From NCBI RefSeq assembly GCF_022344005.1, contig NZ_CP092194.1:186001-250000 (forward strand): a DNA stretch of 64,000 bases. Reading direction: 5' to 3'. The notes below the pieces were generated by a model that was given only the letters and a program-made list of their open reading frames with translations, did not search any database and had not been told where the DNA came from. This document shows, one piece after another, positions 26,739 to 35,580 of the stretch. Numbering within the stretch: the first letter of the stretch is position 1; every line of letters starts with the position of its first letter. Origin of the DNA: Deinococcus sp. KNUC1210. GTDB lineage: Bacteria; Deinococcota; Deinococci; Deinococcales; Deinococcaceae. The position numbers and the translations under genes were made by a program.

Positions 26739-29621
26739 ATGGACAAGGCGCGTCAGGTTTCGGCTATTCCGCGTCCAGCGCGGTTTGAACGCCCCCGCCC
26801 CCGTCTGCTGACGGCCCTGGCAGGAAATCTGGACGTGCCGCTGGTGGTCCTGGCAGCACCCGCCGGATACGGCAAGACCACGCTGCTGGCCCAGTACGCC
26901 CGCAGCACCACCCGTCCGGTCGCGTGGTGCCGAGTACAGCCGCACGACGGCCCCGCCGAGGTGGTGGCCCGCCTGGCGTCATGCCTGCCTGACCTGCGGG
27001 CACACCTGACAGCCGACCCCAGAACGCCGCCCGACGCGCTGGCCCGGCGTCTGGCAGCGGCCCTGGCTCTCAGAAACGCCGGCACCGATCTGATCGTGGA
27101 CAACCTCGAAAGCGAGACGCTGGCACCCTGGCTCGGACAGCTGGCAGATCTGCTGGAGGAAGGTCACCGCCTGCTGATCAGCACCTACACCACCGCCGGA
27201 CTTCGGCTGGCACGGCGGCTGGCCGATGGGGGCGCACTTGTGCTGGACGCTGCCGATCTGGCCTTCGATCCGCAGGAGACGCAGGCCTACCTCGACAGCC
27301 GGGGGCAGATGGCAGACCCGGCGGTGCTGGCACAGCTTGCGGGCTGGCCTGCCGGACTGGCCCTCTCGGCCCACGGCGTGCTGCGGTACGCTGCGGTCGA
27401 CGATCTGGTGCTAGAAGCGCTGGACGCAGTACCACAGCCTCTGCGCCGCTGCCTGCCGGCACTGGCACCGCTGGACGTCTGGACTGAGGCAACGGCGGCC
27501 CGGCTCGCTCCAGACTTCCCACCGGGCGGGCTGGCCGTGGTTCAGCGCTCGGGGCTGCCGATCTCGGCGCTGAGGGGCAACGCCTTTCAACCTCACCGGC
27601 TGCTGCTTCAGGTGCTCGATACGCTGCTGAACCGCGATCCGGAACGCGCCCGGCAGGCCCGCACCGAGGCGGCCCGGCTGAGCGAGGACGCAGGCGACCT
27701 GGACCGGGCCGCTGAACTGTACCTTCAGGCTGGATGTCCGGGCGACGCCGTGCGGCTGGCACACATTCTGGTGCCCCGCTACCGGGACCGGGGCGAACAC
27801 CGGCGCACGAGGGTGCTGCTGGAAGCCCTGCCGCTCCTGCTGCTGCCACCTGCCCTCCAGGAGCGGCTGGCGTGGGCGCAACTGGAAACGGGCCACGCAG
27901 AAGAAGGCGAGGCCACGCTTCAGCGCCTCCTGGAGACCGGCACCCTGACGCCTGCGGGCTACGCGTCTCTGGCGATGGTGCGGGGCCGACAGGGAAGGAC
28001 GGCAGAGCAGCTCGGACTGGCCCGCGAGGGGCTTCAGCAGGCCGGGGCCGGACCCGCAGCGCCCTCGCTGTACTGGCCGCTGGCGTATGCAGCGCTGCAA
28101 CTCGGGCATCTTCAGGAAGCCGAGGCCGTGGCCGACCGCGCCGTGCTGAGCGCCGGTCAGAGTGGCGATCAGGTGCGGGTGGCCGAAGCGTGGCAGCTCC
28201 AGAGTCTGGTCTGGCGGCAGACGCGTCCGGGCGACGACGCCGAGCGCCCACTGATCCGGGCGCAGCAGATCTACGAAGCGCTCGGATGGTCTGCACCCGC
28301 CGCAGCCGTGCAGCTGGACGCGGCAGATCTGGCGGTGCGCCGGGGTCGGCTGGACGGCACGCTGGCCCAGCTCCAGGCCACTGAACATGCCTTCGCGCCC
28401 GATCAATATGCCCACCGCGTCATCCGACTGCGACTTCTGGCAACGGTCGAGCGCCGACTCGGTCAGCCCGAGCGCGCTGAAGACACCCTGCGAACGGCGC
28501 TGAAGGTCGCACAGGGCGGCAGGCTGGCACCGGAAAGCGTCGGCGTGTCGCTGGAACTGGCAGACACGCTGCTGCAACTGGGAGCAGCGGGCGAGGCCAA
28601 CGGATGGCTCAGGCTCGCGCCTCCGCTGGCGTGGCCGCTTTCCAGAGCCGTCCTTCAGAGCATGGCTCAGGGCACACCGCTGGAAGTGGGCCACACCGAG
28701 ATCCACTCGCACCCCGACGCCGAAACCAGACTCCGCGCCCTGCTGCTGCTGGCAGAGACGGGAGACCCGGAAGCGCTGAACGCGGCGCGACAGGAACTCG
28801 GCAGAAGTCCACATGCCCGCTTTCTGCACCACGATCTGGCTCTGCGCCGCCGCCTGGAGGCCACGCCCGCCGCCGCGCTGCTCCCCGTCCCGAACGCCAC
28901 CGAAGCGGGACAGACCGAGGTGCCGCCCCCAGGCCTCGTCCTGAACATCCGTACCCTGGGCGACGTACAGGTGCAGCTGAACGGCCACCCGGTGAGTATC
29001 GGGCTTGCCAAGGCCCGCGAGGTGCTGGTGTGGCTTGCGCTGCACGGGTCCGGCTCGCGGGACGAACTGGTGACAGCGCTGTGGGACGGCTCTGCCGAGG
29101 AGCGGCACGCCGAATACTTCCGGGTGGCTGTCCGGCGGCTGCGTGCGGCCCTGCGTACCCGGCTGCCGCTGGGTCTGGACCCCCTTCCCTACGACGGCGG
29201 ACGGTACCGGCTGGACGTGAGCCTGAGCGTTCGGCTCGACGTGGCCGGAATGCCTGATGCCGGGTGGCTGCGGCCCTTTCTGCCAGGCGTGGAGAGTGAA
29301 TGGGTGCAGCAGCGCCGCGCCCAGTATGCCGCCAGCGCCGTAGCCGCCCTGCTCGACCGTGCCCTGACCCTGCCGCCAGCTCAGGCCGCCGAAACCTATC
29401 AGCTGATTCTGAGCGCCGATCCTCTGCTCGGCGCCGTGCACGAAGCGCTGATTCTGACGCTGTGTCAGGCCAACGCGCTTCCCCGCGCCCGTCAGGCGCT
29501 GACCGTCTATGCAGAGATGCTGCGTCTGGAATACCGTCTTCCGCTGCCCGCCCGTTTTCTCAGCCAGCTGCCGCCTGCCCTGGAGGAAGGCGGCAGGGAT
29601 TCCCAGGGCGTTCCCACCTGA
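26739..29621 (+). CDS. Large SARP/BTAD-type transcriptional activator with P-loop ATPase and TPR
   Basis: A 960-residue regulator. Residues about 20-330 form a MalT/STAND-like ATPase with P-loop APAGYGKTTLLAQYA and LIVDNLESETLAPWL. Residues about 340-700 are helical TPR-like repeats. Residues about 725-815 are an OmpR-like winged helix (IRTLGDVQVQLNGHPV, FRVAVRRLRAAL), followed by a BTAD-like helical domain to the end. Such proteins activate secondary-metabolite or transport operons after binding a ligand. TAGACT (26723-26728) lies 10 bases before ATG 26739. With the related regulator at 30378 it flanks two small genes and precedes the RiPP operons. Confidence 0.88.
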   Translation: MDKARQVSAIPRPARFERPRPRLLTALAGNLDVPLVVLAAPAGYGKTTLLAQYARSTTRPVAWCRVQPHDGPAEVVARLASCLPDLRAHLTADPRTPPDALARRLAAALALRNAGTDLIVDNLESETLAPWLGQLADLLEEGHRLLISTYTTAGLRLARRLADGGALVLDAADLAFDPQETQAYLDSRGQMADPAVLAQLAGWPAGLALSAHGVLRYAAVDDLVLEALDAVPQPLRRCLPALAPLDVWTEATAARLAPDFPPGGLAVVQRSGLPISALRGNAFQPHRLLLQVLDTLLNRDPERARQARTEAARLSEDAGDLDRAAELYLQAGCPGDAVRLAHILVPRYRDRGEHRRTRVLLEALPLLLLPPALQERLAWAQLETGHAEEGEATLQRLLETGTLTPAGYASLAMVRGRQGRTAEQLGLAREGLQQAGAGPAAPSLYWPLAYAALQLGHLQEAEAVADRAVLSAGQSGDQVRVAEAWQLQSLVWRQTRPGDDAERPLIRAQQIYEALGWSAPAAAVQLDAADLAVRRGRLDGTLAQLQATEHAFAPDQYAHRVIRLRLLATVERRLGQPERAEDTLRTALKVAQGGRLAPESVGVSLELADTLLQLGAAGEANGWLRLAPPLAWPLSRAVLQSMAQGTPLEVGHTEIHSHPDAETRLRALLLLAETGDPEALNAARQELGRSPHARFLHHDLALRRRLEATPAAALLPVPNATEAGQTEVPPPGLVLNIRTLGDVQVQLNGHPVSIGLAKAREVLVWLALHGSGSRDELVTALWDGSAEERHAEYFRVAVRRLRAALRTRLPLGLDPLPYDGGRYRLDVSLSVRLDVAGMPDAGWLRPFLPGVESEWVQQRRAQYAASAVAALLDRALTLPPAQAAETYQLILSADPLLGAVHEALILTLCQANALPRARQALTVYAEMLRLEYRLPLPARFLSQLPPALEEGGRDSQGVPT

Positions 29622-29651
29622 ACCTGCAGACTGCTTCGCGAGGTGCCCACT

Positions 29652-29909
29652 ATGATCCGTGCCCACCGGCTGTTCGCTCTGACCGTTTCGACCCTGCTTC
29701 TCTGTGCGCCCGCCGCGCTCCTTCCGCTTTCTGCCTCTCCTGCCCAGGGCAGAACTGCACTGATTCTGGACTGCTGCGGCTGGCTCTGCCCGGGCTGCGG
29801 CCTCGTCGAGCTGCGTAGCGATCACGCACTGACGCCCCGCTGGATCACGCCGACTGAACGAACCGACCTGGCAGCCGACCCCCACGGGATCAGCCGCATC
29901 GTGAGTTGA
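29652..29909 (+). CDS. Small secreted Cys-rich peptide, unknown
   Basis: An 85-residue protein with a clear Sec signal peptide (RLFALTVSTLLLCAPAALLP, cleavage probably after SPAQG or just before). The predicted mature part of about 52 residues has four Cys in a tight cluster (LDCCGWLCPGCG) followed by a polar tail. It begins 30 bases after the SARP regulator stop. I do not recognise the family. A secreted signal or effector peptide read by one of the TPR-containing regulators on either side is possible but is pure inference. Confidence 0.6.
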   Translation: MIRAHRLFALTVSTLLLCAPAALLPLSASPAQGRTALILDCCGWLCPGCGLVELRSDHALTPRWITPTERTDLAADPHGISRIVS

Positions 29910-29959
29910 TCCCGCGTTGTGGACTGAGAGAGAGGTCGGCAGTGCCCTGGGAATTTCCG

Positions 29960-30355
29960 ATGTCGGCTGAGGCCCCCCCGCTGAATGCCGCAGACACGGC
30001 GATGCAGCTCATCCCAAGCCTGCGGCCTAACCGGGTCAGCCGTCTGTGGCAACAGCTGGCACCGGACGTCTCCGCGCTGCTGAGCGAAATTCAGAGCTCG
30101 TTCGTGGAACATCAGACACAGGACGCTGCCCAGCTGAACCGTGCGGCGCAGGCGAGTGTGCTGTGCCGCGCCTTTCAGGACGCCTGGGATCAGGAGCGAG
30201 TGGACCTGGATACCCTGTGGGCACTGGACGCCATGACCGACCATCTGAATCTGGCACCGACCTTGCAGTGCCGGGCCGCCCTGGAAACCATCTACGATCA
30301 TCTGAGGCGGGTGGTGGAACTCATCTACGAGGAACTGTCGTGCGGAAACGGATGA
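29960..30355 (+). CDS. Hypothetical helical protein
   Basis: A 131-residue soluble, mainly helical protein of unknown function (for example LWQQLAPDVSALLSEIQSSF and AALETIYDHLRRVVELIYEE). I chose ATG 29960; GTG 29942 or 29906 in the same frame are alternatives. It sits between the small secreted peptide and the second SARP-like regulator on the same strand, so it is probably co-transcribed with them. No signal peptide, Cys cluster or known motif was seen. Confidence 0.65.
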   Translation: MSAEAPPLNAADTAMQLIPSLRPNRVSRLWQQLAPDVSALLSEIQSSFVEHQTQDAAQLNRAAQASVLCRAFQDAWDQERVDLDTLWALDAMTDHLNLAPTLQCRAALETIYDHLRRVVELIYEELSCGNG

Positions 30356-30377
30356 ACCCGGAGCCTGCCAGCGGCAC

Positions 30378-32936
30378 ATGTTCCGAATGCTCCATGGCGG
30401 ACCTCTCCTGCTGTTCGGGTTTGTCTGCCAGTCGCCTGACGGTGGCCGTATGGTGATTCCGCGCCCGGCTGTGCAGCGCTGGATGGAGGCCAGAAGCCTG
30501 AATTTCACGGCTCCTGTGGTGCTGGAAGACGACGGTTCTTCGGGCGCGTCTTCCTTCATCGACGTGGCGACCACGCCGCAGCGCCCGCTGATCTGGCTGG
30601 AGGCCGTCGAGGGTGACCAGCACGATCCTCTGCTGCTGGGAAACAAGCTGGCCGAAGCGGTGTCGCGGGCGCTGAACGTTCAGCTCTTCGGGTACGGCAT
30701 GCCCTGGACCTACGGCACCGAGTTGCTGCGCCGTTCGGTGCATCGGCTCGGACCCTGGACCCTGGCGCTGAGCGGAGCTGAACATGCACCGCTGCTGGCA
30801 CGAACGCTGCTGTCCCTGCACGACGGACAGAGCGTCACGCTCCTCCAGACCAGCGAGCCGCTGCCGCAGGACGTGCTGTACCGAAGTGTCACCCACCTGG
30901 GCGCTGAAGAACTGCGCGTCACACCGCAGGAATTGCTGACGTGGTTCCCGCAACGCGCCCACGATCCACAGGCCCTGCTGGACCTGCATGACCGCTGCCG
31001 TGGGCAGTTCCGGCCCCTCATGGCGCACCTGGCGCGGCTGCTGGCCCTGCCGACTCCGGCAGAACCCTCACCCACAGGCCCGCGCTTCATGCCGGGCGAG
31101 GGCGTGGAGGTCGACCCGCAGCGCCTGCTCGCCGCCCTGGTGCACCAGAAGCGCTGGACCGAGGCGCTTGAAATCGCGGTGGCGATTCAGCCTGCCTGCG
31201 TGCCGACCCTGCTCGTTCACGCGGGCCCGCAGTACCACGAGCGCGGCCTGCATCCCAGACTCTATGAGCTGCTCAGCAGATTGCCCGACGACCTCGCGGG
31301 CAGCGAAACGGTGTTGCGGTGGCGCTACTCGGCGGCGCTGCGGATCAGTGCCGCCGCGCCACTTCGCCCCGAGATCCAGGCATTTCTGACCGAGCATGAA
31401 GCTCCGGAACTCCGGGCGCTGTACGCGGGCACGGCCCTCACGCTGGAGCACCGAAAAGACGAGATCCGCCGGGCTGCACAGGCCCAGACCACGCCACTGA
31501 CGCTGTACTATCACGGCCTCTCGCTGGCAGAGGAAACGCCTCAGGAGGCCCTGGCAGTGCTTCGAGACAGCGTGGACAGCGCTGAACATGTCGGCACGCC
31601 TCACGACGTCGTTCGCAATGTTCAGGCGCTGGCAGCCACCTGTACCCAGGCCGGACAGTATCTCCATGCCCTGCACTGGACGGGCTACGCCCTGCGGCAG
31701 TACGACCACAACAGGCTCGGTGACTGGCAGCGCCGCCTCTCTGCCCTGAACGAATGGGCGTATACCAGTCTGCTGTGCGGTCGGCTCGGGGGCGTTGCCG
31801 AAACGCTGGCCGCCGCCGAGGACGAGCTGCGGGCCGGTGCGCCGCATCTGACCTCGATCTTCACGACCACGCTCGGCGATCACGCACTGGTCAGAGGTGA
31901 CGCGCTGGCGGCGCTGCGCCATTACGAACATGCCCGCCGCAGCCATCCGCGTACCCACCAGGGGTGGAGCAGCACACAGCTGGTCCGGGCCCTGGTAGAA
32001 CTGGGACAGCCCGAGCAGGCCCTGGCCCGAGCGGAAGAAGCGTACTCGCTCACTCAGCACGAGGCGACGAGCTACGCCCGCTGGTCCACGCTGGCACTGG
32101 GCATGGCCCTGGCATATGTCAGGCCGGCGCAGGCAATCGCCCACCTCGAAGCGGCCATGAACGCCTTCGAGCGGCCCCTCAAAGCCGATACCCTGGTCCG
32201 TGCTGCCGCCCACCTGGCCTTCGCCTATCTGCAACTGCGGCAGCGCGATCAGGCCATCGCCACCCTGGCACGGGTCGAGCCGTATCTGCAGGAACTCGGG
32301 GATTCGGGACGGCTGCTGCTGGGCGGTCCCCTGACGCTGTTTGCCGACGTATGGAACCTGACCGCGCCCCCGGCTGGCCTGTCGCTCGCGCTGCTGGGGT
32401 CTGCCGAGGTGCGCTGGGCAGACCGTACCCTGAAGCTTCAGCGCCGACAGCTGGAAATGCTGGTGCTGCTGACCCTGCACCCAGGGGGGCTGGGGGGCGA
32501 CCGCTTCGTATCGCTGCTGTACCGCGACGAACTGGCGGCACGCTCCTCATTGAAGGCTGGCCTGTCGCGCCTCCGGGATCTGATCCCCATCGGTTCGCAG
32601 CCCTACCGCCTGCTGACCCCGGTCCGCGCCGATTTTGTAGAGGTCATGTCGCTGCTTCAGGCCGGGCAGGTGGCCGAGGCCGTGCGCCGCTACGCCGGTC
32701 CGCTGCTGCCAGACTCAGACGCGCCGGGCATCGTGGAATACCGGGAGCTGCTGGATGAAACGCTCAAACGCGCCGTCATCGCTCACCGTGATCCCGCCCT
32801 TCTGACCCACCTCGCCTCGGTCATGCGGGACGATCTGGAGATCTGGGAAGCAGCGGCAGACCGCATGAACACCCATGATCCGCACCGTCCACTCGCACTC
32901 TCCAGAATTCAGCAGCTCCGGCAGGAACTGGCGTAA
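30378..32936 (+). CDS. Second large TPR/SARP-like transcriptional regulator
   Basis: An 852-residue protein from ATG 30378; ATG 30450 is a possible shorter start. Residues about 50-220 look like a degenerate ATPase-type region without a clear P-loop. Residues about 250-680 are TPR-like helical repeats (for example ALRHYEHARRSHP and ALARAEEAYSLTQHEA). Residues about 690-770 are an OmpR/SARP-like winged helix (LALLGSAEVRWADRTLKLQRRQ, LKAGLSRLRDLI), then a BTAD-like tail. The loss of the P-loop distinguishes it from the protein at 26739. It ends at a strong hairpin and faces the leftward RiPP operon, for which it is a candidate activator. Confidence 0.82.
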   Translation: MFRMLHGGPLLLFGFVCQSPDGGRMVIPRPAVQRWMEARSLNFTAPVVLEDDGSSGASSFIDVATTPQRPLIWLEAVEGDQHDPLLLGNKLAEAVSRALNVQLFGYGMPWTYGTELLRRSVHRLGPWTLALSGAEHAPLLARTLLSLHDGQSVTLLQTSEPLPQDVLYRSVTHLGAEELRVTPQELLTWFPQRAHDPQALLDLHDRCRGQFRPLMAHLARLLALPTPAEPSPTGPRFMPGEGVEVDPQRLLAALVHQKRWTEALEIAVAIQPACVPTLLVHAGPQYHERGLHPRLYELLSRLPDDLAGSETVLRWRYSAALRISAAAPLRPEIQAFLTEHEAPELRALYAGTALTLEHRKDEIRRAAQAQTTPLTLYYHGLSLAEETPQEALAVLRDSVDSAEHVGTPHDVVRNVQALAATCTQAGQYLHALHWTGYALRQYDHNRLGDWQRRLSALNEWAYTSLLCGRLGGVAETLAAAEDELRAGAPHLTSIFTTTLGDHALVRGDALAALRHYEHARRSHPRTHQGWSSTQLVRALVELGQPEQALARAEEAYSLTQHEATSYARWSTLALGMALAYVRPAQAIAHLEAAMNAFERPLKADTLVRAAAHLAFAYLQLRQRDQAIATLARVEPYLQELGDSGRLLLGGPLTLFADVWNLTAPPAGLSLALLGSAEVRWADRTLKLQRRQLEMLVLLTLHPGGLGGDRFVSLLYRDELAARSSLKAGLSRLRDLIPIGSQPYRLLTPVRADFVEVMSLLQAGQVAEAVRRYAGPLLPDSDAPGIVEYRELLDETLKRAVIAHRDPALLTHLASVMRDDLEIWEAAADRMNTHDPHRPLALSRIQQLRQELA

Positions 32937-32941
32937 GCAAG

Positions 32942-32987
32942 CAGCAGCGTGGCCCCGGCACTGGAATATGCCGGGGCCACGCTGCTG
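32942..32987. terminator. Strong hairpin between convergent genes
   Basis: Perfect 19-base inverted repeat CAGCAGCGTGGCCCCGGCA (32942-32960) with its complement at 32969-32987 and an 8-base loop. There is no long T tract on either side. It sits 6 bases after the regulator stop and 17 bases before the end of the leftward small-peptide gene, so it can serve both convergent transcripts. Confidence 0.75.
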
Positions 32988-33003
32988 TCGGAAATGGTTC
33001 AGT

Positions 33004-33165
33004 TCAGTGCAGGGGAACCGGCGGCAGAGCGATGACCACCGTCACGACGCTGCCGTCGAGATGGACACCGCCGCCCGGCAGACCGGCCCCACCACTCTCG
33101 GCGCGGGCAGGAGAGGCGAACACGACACCGAGCAGAAGCGCGACATACAGCAGGGTCTGTTTCAT
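33004..33165 (-). CDS. 53-residue secreted peptide coupled to the radical SAM gene
   Basis: ATG 33165 overlaps the radical SAM stop (ATGA), so it is translationally coupled. MKQTLLYVALLLGVVFASPARA is a textbook signal peptide ending AxA, described here as residues 1-22. The mature part of about 31 residues is Gly-rich (ESGGAGLPGGGVHLDG) and then hydrophobic, ending ALPPVPLH, with no Cys. It may be a further substrate of the maturation enzymes, an immunity or export partner, or unrelated. It is the last gene of the leftward operon. Confidence 0.7.
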   Translation of the reverse strand: MKQTLLYVALLLGVVFASPARAESGGAGLPGGGVHLDGSVVTVVIALPPVPLH

Positions 33166-34492
33166 GCGAGCACCTCGAGTTCCTGAAAGCCCTCCACGGG
33201 GGCGAGCGTGAGCGGAAGGAATTTCTTGAAGTTGCGTTTCACGTCCGGGCATGGCTGCTCCCCGGTGTTCATCTTGTCGAGGGGGCACGCCGCTCCGTGA
33301 CAGGATGGCCGAATGGCACACGACTGACAGGTGGTATCGATCAGGGCATTGTCCTGCACCCAGGGTAACAATTTTCTCGGTCGAGCATCAGGGTGCCGTC
33401 GGCGTGCAGCTGCCCGACGTGGTTGCGTTCGTCGTCCAGCGCCACCGTGCACTTCACCACCTGCCCCGACGTGCGAATCGCGAAGGAGTTTCCCCGGGCC
33501 GCGTAACAGACGCTGCCGAAAGGGTTGAGATTGGCATGCAACATGCCCAGACCGCAGCTCTTGGCGTGTTCATACAGCGGCAGGGCGCGGTCGAACCCGT
33601 CATCCATGCCGTAGACGTTCAGCTGCTCGTCCTGTTCGCCGCCCCAGCGCCCGACCGGATGGGCGTGCAGCTTGAAGCGCGGATCGTACCCGAAGGTTTC
33701 TCCGAGCGTGCTGATGAAGGCGGGGGCATCGTCGTAGTTGTCGGGGCTGAAGTTGATCCGCAGGGTACAGGTGAAATCGAGGTTCGAGTCTTTCAGAAAC
33801 AGCAGGTTGGCCCAGATGGTCTCGAAGGTCGGGCCGCCGCCCTGAAGCATCCGGGTGCGGTCATGGACGGCTGCCGGGCCGTCCAGCGTGATCTGGAAGT
33901 CGCGCAGCCCGTTCTCGATCAGGGCGGGTGCCAGCTCGGGCGTCAGGTAATAGCCGTTGGTGGTGGCGTGCGCCATGTACTTGAAGCCGTGTTCCTGGCT
34001 GACGGCGGTGAAGTGTTCCGACAGTTCCTGAACGACCTCGTGGGCATACAGCGGTTCGCCACCAAACCAGGAGATCGACAACAGCTTCAGCCCCGGACCC
34101 CGCTGACTCACCAGCCGCTTGACGCCTTCCCGCACCTCTGGGCGCATGCTGCCGTGCTTGAACTTCTCGTAGCAGTAGGTGCAGCGGAAGTTGCACTGTT
34201 CGGTCGAAAAGAGGATCAGATGCAGCACGTCGTCGCGGAAGAAGGCGGACATCTGATGCCGGGTCGCCCGGGCGATCTCGTCGATGTCATTTGGCACCAG
34301 ATGTCCGTCTTTCAGCAGCAGCGCCGCCAGCGGATCGGTCATGTCCGGTTGACTGCGGCGCAGCAGATCCAGCGCCCGCGTCGGGTACAGACCGCCGCTG
34401 CCCGTGAAGGTGTTCTGCAGGTACACGCCGTCTTCCTGGCGGGCCTGAAGCGTGTAGCGGGAACGCTTGAGCGGTGCTTCGGACGCGGTCAT
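33162..34492 (-). pseudogene. Radical SAM/SPASM peptide-maturation enzyme, frameshifted near its C terminus
   Basis: Starts at ATG 34492, overlapping the flavin oxidoreductase stop. The radical SAM cluster motif is CNFRCTYCYE (CxxxCxxC), followed by ISWFGGEPLY, which binds SAM. The SPASM region with extra cluster Cys lies at the end. At a run of four A on the coding strand (33372-33375) the frame breaks after LMLDRE. One added A gives KLLPWVQDNALIDTTCQSC, CHGAACPL and EQPCPDV and continues to the stop at 33162. The corrected protein is about 444 residues. Such enzymes install C-C, C-S or C-O links or epimers in RiPP precursors. The two short peptides at 35581 and 35819 are the best substrate candidates. 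Confidence 0.88.
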
Positions 34493-35445
34493 AGGTAGCC
34501 TCCTGGTTGAGCGGAAATGCGTGCCGGTGGCACCGAGACATTCAGCATGGCGTCGGCGATCAGGGCATACGAGTCGAGTCGGTCCTGTGCGCTGTGCAGC
34601 ACGCTCAGCAGCAGCAGTTCGTCGACGTCGTAGCGCCGTGCGAGGGCCGTCAGCGCCGCCCGTACCGTCGCCGGATCGCCCACCACCAGCCGGGGATACA
34701 GGTCCAGAGCGTTGCCGCTCAGGGGGAGGACATGCTCTGGAGACGGCACAGGTGCGCCGTGTGGTGCGGTGCCCTGAGACGAGAAATACGCCCGGTGACT
34801 GGCAGCGAGCTGGAGTGCACGCGGCATGTTCTCGGCGCAGACCACCGCCACTGCCAGCGAGACGGCTGGCCGGGCATGACGAACCGCACTGAAGTCGCGC
34901 CGATACTGCGTCAGCGGAGCAGCGTCTCCGACGACATTGCCCGAGCCGTAATACCAGCCCAGCCGGGCAGCCGTCTGGGCGCTGCGAGCACTGCTGCCCA
35001 GCACCCAGGCATCGACCTGAGTGCCGAGCGTCTGAAGCGCATCCTGAAGCGCGTCCAGGCGGCCTTCGATGGGGCCACCCCCCAGCCGGGCCGCCACCTC
35101 CTCAGACGCGCCGTGTCCGCTGGCGACACCCAGATCGATACGCCCCGGATACAGCGAACCGAGCATCGAGAAGGTCTCGGCCACATGCCAGGGCGCATGG
35201 TGGCGCAGCACCACTCCGCCGGAGCCGACCCGGATGCGCTGTGTCTGAGCGGCGACGCTGGCGACCAGGACGGCTGGAGCCGGACACGCTGCCGCCGCCT
35301 GAAGATGATGCTCGGCGTACCAGATCCGGTGATAACCGAGCCGGTCGGCGCACTGTGCAAGGCGAACGGCAGCCTGAAGAGCCTGGTCGGGGCGCTGCCC
35401 GGCCACCATCGGAACTGGATCCAGAATGCTGAGCTGCACTGTCAT
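34489..35445 (-). CDS. Luciferase-like (LLM class) flavin-dependent oxidoreductase
   Basis: A 318-residue TIM-barrel enzyme of the bacterial luciferase-like family: LSILDPVPMVAGQ at the start, YHRIWYAEHH, RIRVGSGGVVLRHHAPWHVAE, YPGRIDLGVASGHG and AWVLGSSARSAQTAA. The family uses FMN or F420. F420-dependent LLM enzymes of the LanJC type are known to reduce dehydroalanine to D-alanine in lanthipeptides, so a tailoring role on a dehydrated peptide is plausible here but not shown. It is the first gene of the leftward operon and is coupled (ATGA) to the radical SAM gene. Its start overlaps a tiny upstream ORF. Confidence 0.88.
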   Translation of the reverse strand: MTVQLSILDPVPMVAGQRPDQALQAAVRLAQCADRLGYHRIWYAEHHLQAAAACPAPAVLVASVAAQTQRIRVGSGGVVLRHHAPWHVAETFSMLGSLYPGRIDLGVASGHGASEEVAARLGGGPIEGRLDALQDALQTLGTQVDAWVLGSSARSAQTAARLGWYYGSGNVVGDAAPLTQYRRDFSAVRHARPAVSLAVAVVCAENMPRALQLAASHRAYFSSQGTAPHGAPVPSPEHVLPLSGNALDLYPRLVVGDPATVRAALTALARRYDVDELLLLSVLHSAQDRLDSYALIADAMLNVSVPPARISAQPGGYL

Positions 35446-35462
35446 CTGAGCTGCACCGTCAT
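35442..35462 (-). other. Tiny upstream ORF from a tandem duplication of the oxidoreductase start
   Basis: On the minus strand a 17-base unit ATGACGGTGCAGCTCAG is followed at once by ATGACAGTGCAGCTCAG, the real gene start. The first copy forms the ORF MTVQLR-stop, whose TGA overlaps the ATG of the oxidoreductase. The good ribosome site AGGAGG stands before the first copy, so the real gene is probably translated by re-initiation. Confidence 0.6.
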
Positions 35463-35496
35463 CCTTGTCCTCCTGGCCCTCAGAAGATCAGGAGGA

Positions 35497-35542
35497 GGGT
35501 TGCCAGGGGGTTGCCGGAAGAAGCGTAACCCGGCGGTAACCC
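35497..35542. promoter_or_regulatory. Divergent operator: two inverted pairs of heptamer direct repeats (SARP-like)
   Basis: GGTTGCC occurs at 35498-35504 and 35509-35515, and GTAACCC at 35525-35531 and 35536-35542. Each pair has a 4-base spacer and an 11-base period. On the minus strand the first pair reads GGCAACCC; the second reads C/GGTAACCC on the plus strand, so the units are nearly the same and point outward to the two operons. SARP activators bind exactly such heptamer pairs near the -35 position. -10-like boxes follow at 35552 (TGAACT, plus strand) and at 35485-35490 (TGATCT, minus strand). Two SARP-like regulators are encoded nearby. Confidence 0.7.
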
Positions 35543-35580
35543 CGGGCCTGCTGAACTGTGTGCCAGGAGGTGATGCACGA

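Noticed and set aside
27411..29885. 824-residue minus-strand ORF
   Set aside because: Antisense shadow of the SARP-like regulator, with no recognisable domain.
33251..34498. 415-residue plus-strand ORF opposite the radical SAM gene
   Set aside because: Shadow of the radical SAM frame; no family pattern.
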